Of a stretch of 64,000 nucleotides of DNA, positions 54,665 to 64,000 are shown piece by piece. The DNA comes from Methanosarcina sp. MTP4 (lineage in GTDB: Archaea; Halobacteriota; Methanosarcinia; Methanosarcinales; Methanosarcinaceae): assembly GCF_000970045.1 (NCBI RefSeq), contig NZ_CP009505.1, positions 3,310,808 through 3,374,807 on the forward strand. The letters are read 5' to 3'. The stretch's first letter is position 1. Each line of letters starts with the position of its first letter. The translations under genes and the position numbers were made by a program. The notes under the pieces are model-generated. The model worked only from the letters and a program-made list of their open reading frames with translations, did not search any database and was not told the origin of the DNA.

Positions 54665-54739
54665 GAATATGGCAGCGTGCCAGAGTTCCCGAAGGCTCGC
54701 GCACTTCAGTACAGTGTGGAACGCAGGCAGGCTTATCTT
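54665..54739 (-). pseudogene. Partial 5S rRNA (3' part) in the duplicated copy
   Basis: The sequence is nearly identical to the 3' 75 bases of the real 5S gene. It begins at the junction of the tandem duplication and lacks the 5' part, so it cannot fold as 5S. It would be transcribed only by read-through past the T-tracts at 54845-54890. Confidence 0.9.
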
Positions 54740-54844
54740 CTCCGAGTTGCGACACGGAAGTACGCTGTCCGTTTCACTCGCTGCGCTTGATCAAGCGGAC
54801 AAAAAATTGAGAATCGGATAAATGATAAAGTAAAGAAAAGTCAA

Positions 54845-54890
54845 AAAACATAGTAAAAACTCTTAAAAACAAAATTTGTTAGAAAAAGGG
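54845..54890 (-). terminator. T-tract terminators of the rRNA operon
   Basis: On the minus strand, just after the 5S gene, the DNA reads ccctttttctaac, then gtttttaagagtttttac and atgttttttgac. Four runs of five or six T in 45 bases should stop transcription of the rRNA operon. The same set is repeated 239 bases further on in the duplicate. Confidence 0.7.
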
Positions 54891-54903
54891 AGTAGATTAA
54901 GGT

Positions 54904-55028
54904 GAATATGGCAGCGTGCCAGAGTTCCCGAAGGCTCGCGCACTTCAGTACAGTGTGGAACGCAGGCAGGCTTATCTTCTGTGTTCGGAAAGGGTACAGG
55001 AGTTGCCCTGCCGCTATGGCCGCCATAC
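54904..55028 (-). rRNA. rrf: 5S ribosomal RNA
   Basis: About 125 bases. The 5' strand tatggcggcca pairs with the 3' end tgccata to make helix I; the internal ggcaactcctgtacccttt and gttccacactgtactgaag are typical of archaeal 5S. Ends are estimated to within a few bases. Last gene of the rRNA operon. Confidence 0.92.
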
Positions 55029-55086
55029 TCAACCTGTAAAATGGATTGGAAAATGTGAATGAATAGTCATGTATAACAGTGCTGCA

Positions 55087-55109
55087 TACTGGATTTCGCC
55101 TGGATCTGG
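55087..55109 (-). other. 3' half of the 23S pre-rRNA bulge-helix-bulge processing stem
   Basis: On the minus strand CCAGATCCA-GGCG-AAA-TCCAGTA pairs with the 5' half at 58032-58054. It gives an inner stem of nine pairs, a four-pair central helix, and a three-base bulge on each side, the exact substrate of the archaeal splicing endonuclease. Confidence 0.85.
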
Positions 55110-55114
55110 AAAAT

Positions 55115-58028
<2,914 letters not shown>

Positions 58029-58031
58029 TAA

Positions 58032-58054
58032 CCAGATCCAGTAAGCGTCCAGTA
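58032..58054 (-). other. 5' half of the 23S pre-rRNA bulge-helix-bulge processing stem
   Basis: Minus strand TACTGGA-CGCT-TAC-TGGATCTGG. The outer stem TACTGGA pairs with TCCAGTA, the central CGCU pairs with GGCG (one G-U), and the bulges are UAC here and AAA opposite. Cleavage would release pre-23S. Confidence 0.85.
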
Positions 58055-58167
58055 TACAGCACCTATACATGACTTCACACGCCGGCTTCCAGCTACGGAA
58101 GCAGACAATCCATCCTTCCCCGGCGATATCATTCGACGGGTGCATTGAGTATAATATGAATAGGGTT

Positions 58168-58202
58168 GAGGATCTGTCGGTTTTTCGGCCTCTGGCCGGT
58201 GG
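58168..58202 (-). other. 3' half of the 16S pre-rRNA bulge-helix-bulge processing stem
   Basis: Minus strand CCACCGGCCAGAG-GCCG-AAA-AACCGACAGATCCTC, 14 bases past the 16S 3' end. It pairs with 59787-59821. Confidence 0.88.
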
Positions 58203-58215
58203 CAGTTTCTTTAGC

Positions 58216-59692
<1,477 letters not shown>

Positions 59693-59786
59693 TAATGTAT
59701 CGCACACTTGTTCTAAAGAAATTGGTCGTTGAAACTGCACAAAAAGCCAATTCAGCTATTTCCAGAGTCTCGATAGTTTGTAAAAA

Positions 59787-59821
59787 CCACCGACCAGAAT
59801 TAACCGAACCGACAAATCCTC
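59787..59821 (-). other. 5' half of the 16S pre-rRNA bulge-helix-bulge processing stem
   Basis: Minus strand GAGGATTTGTCGGTT-CGGT-TAA-TTCTGGTCGGTGG. Outer stem of 15 pairs, central helix CGGU/GCCG, three-base bulges UAA and AAA, inner stem of 13 pairs. This is the canonical motif. Confidence 0.88.
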
Positions 59822-59913
59822 GTCAGACTGAAAAAAGCTTCAGTCTCCATTAAATGATAACTTGTAAGCACTGCACAAATTATAGTGCAGGAATATATAT
59901 GTATGTGTCCATG

Positions 59914-59922
59914 ATATATAAA
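59914..59922 (-). promoter_or_regulatory. rRNA operon TATA box, proximal
   Basis: Minus strand CTTTATATATC. Start would be near 59890, about 200 bases before 16S. Confidence 0.6.
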
Positions 59923-60035
59923 GGTTGTCATTTGCCCTTTGAACATAAAGGACACTTCGACCCAGATACCACGACAAAAAACCTGCCAGCACATTTCGAC
60001 TCATGCTGACTGGGATTCATAGTACATCCGTTTAG

Positions 60036-60044
60036 TATATAAAG
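60036..60044 (-). promoter_or_regulatory. rRNA operon TATA box, middle
   Basis: Minus strand CTTTATATACT. Start would be near 60010. Confidence 0.6.
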
Positions 60045-60190
60045 CTTTTCGTTCGGGAAATTTTTTCGAAAACAAGCCCCTGACATTTAAAGGATTTGTT
60101 TTTGGCAAATTCCGAACACCACCCGAGAAATTAGACCTCCAGAGCGGCTCGCGTTTGTGTTACGCGCAGGACATCACAATGGCACACCCC

Positions 60191-60200
60191 ATATAAATAA
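60191..60200 (-). promoter_or_regulatory. rRNA operon TATA box, distal
   Basis: Minus strand TTATTTATATGG. Weaker than the other two. Start would be near 60167. Confidence 0.45.
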
Positions 60201-60411
60201 CTTACGATTGGGAGAAATTTAAGGGAAAAGAGGCAAACAAAAAAAATAAAAGAGAAAGCAGAAAAGCGCAGGATTAAAATAACAACATAAAGTTCAGAGT
60301 CAGCAGAACGAATAAACTTAAAGTCCAAAGACGACATATAATGCTAGTTAAGTATACAGAAAATAAAAGGATATTAAAAAAATCCAAAATATAAATAAAA
60401 GAGGTATCGAA

Positions 60412-60738
60412 CTGGCTCAATTAAGAAAACCTCCAGGCAAGGCTGGCGCCACCGAAGAACCCGTGGCAAGAGTACGCACCCCGCGCAGGGAAAACAACGA
60501 AATCCTGGCAACGGTTGAAAGCCTTCTCGGTGCAAACCGCCTGAAACTCCGCTGTATGGATGGAGTCGTACGGATGGGCAGAATTCCGGGTTCCATGAAA
60601 AAAAGGACCTGGATCCGGGAAGGAGACCTGGTCATCGTTACACCCTGGGAATTCCAGAACGAGAAAGCTGATGTAATCTGGAAGTACACAAGGCCCCAGG
60701 TAGACTGGCTTGAAAGGAAAGGATACCTGAAAGGATAA
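60412..60738 (+). CDS. eif1A: Translation initiation factor 1A; CTG start proposed
   Basis: S1-like OB-fold factor that promotes initiator tRNA and mRNA binding to the small subunit. From GTG 60463 the product is 91 residues, which would lose the basic N-terminal tail typical of the family. The frame is open further up, and GAGGT (60401-60405) lies six bases before an in-frame CTG at 60412, giving a 108-residue protein starting [13 protein letters not shown]. Core motifs: [36 protein letters not shown] and [14 protein letters not shown]. First gene of a three-gene operon with rio1 (next base but one) and a KH-domain gene. Confidence 0.9.
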   Translation: MAQLRKPPGKAGATEEPVARVRTPRRENNEILATVESLLGANRLKLRCMDGVVRMGRIPGSMKKRTWIREGDLVIVTPWEFQNEKADVIWKYTRPQVDWLERKGYLKG

Positions 60739-60739
60739 C

Positions 60740-61528
60740 ATGAAAAAAGAGCTAGAAAAAAAAGTCAGGCGCATTGACACAGCCACTGACAACCTGCGCG
60801 TCAGGGAAAAAGACTCCGATTCCCTGAAGGTGGAAGAAAATGTCTTTGACATTCCCACCCTGAAAAACCTCTACAACCTGGCGAAAAAGGGGATAATAGA
60901 AGCAATGGGAGGGTCCATCAGTACAGGGAAAGAAGCAAATGTATTCCACGCCGAGGGTCCGGAACGCGAACTTGCGGTAAAGATATACAGAATAAGCTCA
61001 AGCACCTTCAAGGCCATGGACGCCTACATCATGAAGGACCCTCGCTTCGTAAATATCCGGCATAAAAAGCGAGATATCGTCTTTGCCTGGACCCGCAAGG
61101 AATCCCAGAACCTCATACGCGCAAAAAATGCAGGAGTACGTGTCCCAGAACCTATAATAGCTGAAAAGAACATCCTTATAATGGAATTTATGGGAGAAAA
61201 CGAAGTCCCCTTCCCCCTACTGAAGAACGTAGCTCTGGGAAAAGAAGAAGCCCGGCAGATTTACGATATAATCGTAGAGTATATGCGGCTTCTCTACACG
61301 GAAGCGAACCTGGTGCATGCCGACCTGAGCGAATACAACATCCTCATAGACCCTAAGGACCTGAGCCCTGTTTTTATTGACATGGGACAGTCCGTAACCC
61401 TGGAACACCCCAACGCACGGGAGTTCCTGCACAGGGACGTGCTGAATATCCTGAGATACTTCAGCCGCTTCGGGATAAAAGAAAGCCCGGAAGAACTTAC
61501 CTCAAAAATAAAGGCGAAAATAACATGA
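60740..61528 (+). CDS. rio1: Rio1-type serine/threonine protein kinase
   Basis: 262 residues, atypical kinase/ATPase required for late small-subunit maturation. Motifs: P-loop STGKEANVFHAEG (about 60-72), metal/ATP Lys in LAVKIYR, catalytic loop LVHADLSEYNIL (about 194-205), metal-binding Asp in PVFIDMGQSV (about 213-222). Rio1 subtype is chosen because STGKEA is in the P-loop. The start is two bases after the aIF1A stop; the end overlaps the KH gene as ATGA. Nob1 (26.9 kb) and the KH protein act in the same step in other archaea. Confidence 0.96.
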   Translation: MKKELEKKVRRIDTATDNLRVREKDSDSLKVEENVFDIPTLKNLYNLAKKGIIEAMGGSISTGKEANVFHAEGPERELAVKIYRISSSTFKAMDAYIMKDPRFVNIRHKKRDIVFAWTRKESQNLIRAKNAGVRVPEPIIAEKNILIMEFMGENEVPFPLLKNVALGKEEARQIYDIIVEYMRLLYTEANLVHADLSEYNILIDPKDLSPVFIDMGQSVTLEHPNAREFLHRDVLNILRYFSRFGIKESPEELTSKIKAKIT

Positions 61529-62073
61529 CCCAGTATGTCAAAATCCCAAAAGAACGGATCGGAGTAATCATAGGTCCGAAAGGGGAAATGAAAAATCTGA
61601 TCGAAGAAAAAACCACCTGTCAAATCGACATTGACAGTGAAAGCGGGAAAATCGACATCACCTGTGAGGAAGACCCTTTAAAGGAATTCAGGACTCTTGA
61701 AACCCTGAAAGCTATAGGCAGGGGATTCAGCCCCGAAAAAGCCCTCAGGATCCTGGACGACGATATGCTCATGCTTGAGATTATCGACCTATCCGATATT
61801 GCCCACACCCAAAAGGAACTCCAGAGACTAAAAGGAAGAATCATCGGGAGAAACGGGAGGACAAGAGAACTCGCAGAATCCCTGATAGGCGTCAAGATCT
61901 CAGTATACGGAAAAACCGTTGCCATACTGGGATACGCAGAGCAAAACACCATAATCCGGACTGCCATCCAGATGCTCATCGATGGCGCCCCCCACGGCAC
62001 AGTATACAAGTTCCTCGAGAAAAAACACCAGGAACTTTTGCAGTCCCAGCTCGACTCAATAGACCTCTACTGA
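61525..62073 (+). CDS. KH-domain protein (archaeal Dim2/Pno1-like)
   Basis: 182 residues with two KH domains: IPKERIGVIIGPKGEMKNLIEEKTTCQI (residues 7-34) and RLKGRIIGRNGRTRELAESLIGVKI (about 95-119), joined by a helical region. In archaea Dim2-like proteins bind the 3' end of 16S rRNA and stimulate Nob1. It overlaps rio1 by four bases. A hairpin follows (62096-62114). Confidence 0.93.
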   Translation: MTQYVKIPKERIGVIIGPKGEMKNLIEEKTTCQIDIDSESGKIDITCEEDPLKEFRTLETLKAIGRGFSPEKALRILDDDMLMLEIIDLSDIAHTQKELQRLKGRIIGRNGRTRELAESLIGVKISVYGKTVAILGYAEQNTIIRTAIQMLIDGAPHGTVYKFLEKKHQELLQSQLDSIDLY

Positions 62074-62095
62074 AAATAAAGACTGGAAAGAAGGG

Positions 62096-62135
62096 GGTCC
62101 CAGCTTTCGGGACCTCACATTTCCTTTAGTAAACT
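62096..62135 (+). terminator. Hairpin after the aIF1A-rio1-KH operon
   Basis: Stem ggtccc/gggacc (62096-62114) with a seven-base loop, then a moderate T-run. The convergent pyrC ends 54 bases further on. Confidence 0.6.
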
Positions 62136-62189
62136 ACCTGCTTCTCCGACCTAGCTTTTTTCAATTTATTCAGTCAATCAGTCAGTCAG

Positions 62190-63593
62190 TCACTCATCTG
62201 CTTCCAACTCATCCTCTAAATAGTCATCATCTCCAGCCATTTTCCCACGGCCTTCCAGGAAATTGCCCCTTCCGGGTTTTGCAGTAATTGACTCTTCCAT
62301 CCAGAGGGCTTCCCCCCTTGAGAGCGTGTAACGCGGGAACACGCCGTCCATACCTTCAAAAGGTGTCCATCCGGCTTTGCTGTGCAGCATATCACCCCTG
62401 ACGGGCTGGAGTTCCCTGGGATTTACGATCATAAGGTCAGCATCGAAACCTACGGCAAGCCTGCCCTTGAAATGCTTATCCAGCCCGAAAATTCTTGCAG
62501 GGTTCCAGCTCGTAAGCCTGATCATCTGCCCGAGGGGCAGGATATTCTTCCTGACTGCCGCAAGCATGAGAGGCATCAGCGTCTCGACTCCAGGGACTCC
62601 CGCAGGAGCTGCACGGATATCCGTATCTTTTTCGAACTCCAGGTGCGGAGCATGGTCGGAAGCCACGAGATCGATGGTCCCGTCATTCAGCCCGTTTGCG
62701 AGAGCCTTGATGCTCTGCATGTTCCGGAGAGGAGGATTCATCTTTCCGAAAGACCTGAGCCTTTCCCAGTCATGTGTTGAGAGAAAAAGGTGGTGTGGGG
62801 TGACTTCGCAGGAGAAAAGGGGCTGTTTTTGATCCCTTCTTGCCAGGTACTTTTCTTTCCTGATGATCCCTATAGCCTCCAGGGTGCTTATATGGCAGAA
62901 ATGAGCCCTGACCTCGAGAGCATTTATGAGCCCCATGGCTTTCTGGACTGCCCCCGCCTCGCAGAAGTTGGGGCGTACCCTTGAGTGGTATTCATAGGAA
63001 CTGTCCGATTTCAGCATATCCTCCAGTTCAAGGCGCACCTTTTCGTCCTCGGCATGGATGGAGGCAAGGGCATCCAGGCGCTTAATCTCAGCCAGGGCCT
63101 CTTCAAAATCTTCCTCATTGATATTGAGCCCACCTGTGGACTCAGCCATGAAGATCTCCCCGAAAGCCGTAACCCCGAGCTTCCAGAGCTCTTTGAGTTT
63201 ATCGATGTTCCCGGTAACCCCCCCGTTAATCCCGAAGTCAACGATCGATTTTTTCCGGGCAACCTTGAGTTTCTGCTCGAAAGAACGGCGGTCAGTGGTA
63301 GGAGGAACGGTGTTTGGCTGGTCTATGACAGTGGTAATTCCCCCCGCAGCCGCCGCACAGGACCCTGTGTGCCAGTTTTCCTTGGACGTCATCCCGGGGT
63401 CCCTGAAGTGGACATGCACATCAATTCCCGCAGGCAGGGTAAGAGCCCCCTCAGCATCTATGATCATATCCGAACTTGAGACCCGGAGGTCTTTTCCGAT
63501 TTTCGCGATCTTGCCGTCCTCAATTATGATTTCGGCTGGCTGGAGAACATTATCGTAATAAATCCTTGTGTTTTTAATCAGGACATCAGGCAT
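62190..63593 (-). CDS. pyrC: Dihydroorotase
   Basis: Cyclises carbamoyl aspartate to dihydroorotate in pyrimidine synthesis. 467 residues, amidohydrolase fold, class I/allantoinase-like form: metal-binding HVHFRDPGMTSKENWHTG (about 58-75), DQPNTVPPTTD, HAEDEKVR (about 180), CHISTLEAI (about 238-246), and Asp in ASDHAPH (about 313-319). The position of the carboxylated Lys in related hydantoinases holds Glu or Ala here (GEIFMAES), as in several archaeal DHOases. An acidic 20-residue tail is extra. ATG 63593 start. Confidence 0.93.
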   Translation of the reverse strand: MPDVLIKNTRIYYDNVLQPAEIIIEDGKIAKIGKDLRVSSSDMIIDAEGALTLPAGIDVHVHFRDPGMTSKENWHTGSCAAAAGGITTVIDQPNTVPPTTDRRSFEQKLKVARKKSIVDFGINGGVTGNIDKLKELWKLGVTAFGEIFMAESTGGLNINEEDFEEALAEIKRLDALASIHAEDEKVRLELEDMLKSDSSYEYHSRVRPNFCEAGAVQKAMGLINALEVRAHFCHISTLEAIGIIRKEKYLARRDQKQPLFSCEVTPHHLFLSTHDWERLRSFGKMNPPLRNMQSIKALANGLNDGTIDLVASDHAPHLEFEKDTDIRAAPAGVPGVETLMPLMLAAVRKNILPLGQMIRLTSWNPARIFGLDKHFKGRLAVGFDADLMIVNPRELQPVRGDMLHSKAGWTPFEGMDGVFPRYTLSRGEALWMEESITAKPGRGNFLEGRGKMAGDDDYLEDELEADE

Positions 63594-63895
63594 GGGCGTC
63601 TATATGCTCAAAACCGTACTTAAATTATGTACATCATCGGAGATTTTAAAAAAAGGGAACAAAAAGCAGGCAAAAAAACAACCTGAAGAGGGGAAGAAAA
63701 CTCCAAAGATGAGTGAAAAAGAACCAGAAGGAAGATGAAAACCAAAAAGTAGAAAATGAAAAAATGAAGAAGAAAAGCGGGAAAAGCCCTCTCAGATAAG
63801 CCAACTAATTCAACCAATCGATTCAAACAATCAACTAAACCAATAAACTAAACCAATCAATTAAAACAATCAACTAAACCAATAAACTAAACCAA
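63594..63895. other. Intergenic region with degenerate repeats
   Basis: 302 bases. 63830-63895 contains loose repeats of aatcaactaaaccaataaactaaacc (13-base half-units). A short minus-strand frame at 63620-63826 is not supported. Confidence 0.5.
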
Positions 63896-64000
63896 TCAGT
63901 TCAGCTTAATTCTCTCAGCGGTGCTAAGGTAGACCACACTCTCACACACATTGCAGCAGTGGTCTGCAATTCTTTCCAGGTAGCGGATCAGGAAGAGCAG
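63896..64000 (-). CDS. phoU: PhoU-like protein, C-terminal end (cut by the window)
   Basis: The last 34 residues of a minus-strand frame that continues past the window: LLFLIRYLERIADHCCNVCESVVYLSTAERIKLN, split by the window edge. RYLERIADHCxN is the C-terminal metal-binding motif of PhoU, the phosphate-uptake regulator. Many archaeal PhoU proteins have this ending. The usual neighbours pstB/pstA would lie beyond the window. Confidence 0.85.
   Translation of the reverse strand: MLFLIRYLERIADHCCNVCESVVYLSTAERIKLN

Larger units (their letters stand above)
54501..54978. repeat. 239-bp tandem duplication at the end of the rRNA operon
   Basis: Copy one is 54501-54739 and copy two 54740-54978; they are nearly identical. 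Each holds a hairpin (gtccgtttcactcgctgcgc, then ttgctcaagcggac), a run of A-tracts that read as T-tract terminators on the minus strand, and the last 75 or so bases of 5S rRNA. Only copy two continues into a complete 5S gene. Confidence 0.92.
59693..60411. promoter_or_regulatory. Divergent region between the rRNA operon and aIF1A
   Basis: 719 bases. Minus-strand features: the 5' half of the 16S processing stem (59787-59821) and three TATA boxes (listed). A palindrome ctgcacaaattatagtgcag lies at 59872-59891. On the plus strand, ataaata near 60390-60396 could serve aIF1A. No tRNA or protein gene is seen. Confidence 0.7.

Noticed and set aside
54470-54740. Insertion sequence next to the 5S gene
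   Set aside because: The repeated unit contains 5S sequence and terminators only, with no transposase or terminal inverted repeats; a tandem duplication explains it.

Overview
The window is chromosomal DNA of a methylotrophic methanogen of the genus Methanosarcina or a very close relative. The evidence is a dimethylamine/trimethylamine methyltransferase operon in which mtbB and mttB each carry one in-frame amber codon read as pyrrolysine, an archaeal 16S-23S-5S rRNA operon with bulge-helix-bulge processing stems, archaeal translation and ribosome-maturation genes (aIF1A, Rio1, a Dim2-like KH protein, Nob1, S8e, aNAC), TATA boxes, and the archaeal late cobamide pathway (CobY, CobZ). By my reading no complete gene in the window ends with TAG.

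Layout. 0.3-3.6 kb (minus): four overlapping or adjacent genes for membrane-anchored, type IV pilin-like proteins, most of the rest unknown. 3.9-5.1 kb: hisS. 5.6-12.8 kb (plus): cobamide nucleotide-loop genes cobD-cbiB-cobZ-cobS-cobY, then a minimal SufC-SufB pair and a small unknown gene, closed by about 26 T-tracts. 13.6-20.3 kb (plus): mtbC-mtbB-mttB-mttC-mttP plus two small genes (winged-helix-like, and a 49-residue single-span membrane protein). 20.6-28.2 kb: a DUF5591 protein, a small HTH regulator, an Lrp/aminotransferase pair, S8e, two conserved proteins of unknown role, Nob1, and an HTH-phosphoribosyltransferase. 28.4-35.3 kb: a DnaJ-zinc-finger/S1/OB/DHH phosphoesterase, the slipin-NfeD pair, an AIR-synthase-related protein, hisH. 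35.4-41.8 kb: a small zinc-ribbon protein, two pilin-like proteins with Ig-like domains, a LysE exporter, a coiled-coil membrane protein, a PIN-ATPase-KH protein (PINA type), hisI. 42-47 kb: two tandem secreted subtilisins with PKD domains. 47-54.5 kb: a glycogen-debranching-type enzyme, an unknown 390-residue protein, an A-type Fe-S carrier, aNAC, an SNF transporter and a Yip1-like protein. 54.5-60.3 kb (minus): the rRNA operon, with a 239-bp tandem duplication at its end that includes a partial 5S gene. 60.4-62.1 kb (plus): aIF1A-rio1-KH. 62.2-64 kb (minus): pyrC and the end of a phoU-like gene.

How the parts connect. The methylamine methyltransferases depend on corrinoid proteins MtbC and MttC, and the neighbouring genes assemble the nucleotide loop of the cobamide cofactor. 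Fe-S assembly (SufCB, A-type carrier) fits a CobD that carries a Cys-rich C-terminal domain. Rio1, the Dim2-like KH protein and Nob1 are small-subunit maturation factors; two of them lie directly upstream of the rRNA operon and diverge from it.

The features I consider least explained are the four-gene pilin-like operon, whose first gene has no ATG/GTG/TTG that would include its pilin signature; the two small genes at the end of the trimethylamine operon; the 45-bp repeat array, each unit carrying a TATA-like box, upstream of cobZ; the T-tract array; and the rDNA-end duplication. I ran no searches: names come from recognising motifs and families by eye, and rRNA ends are approximate.
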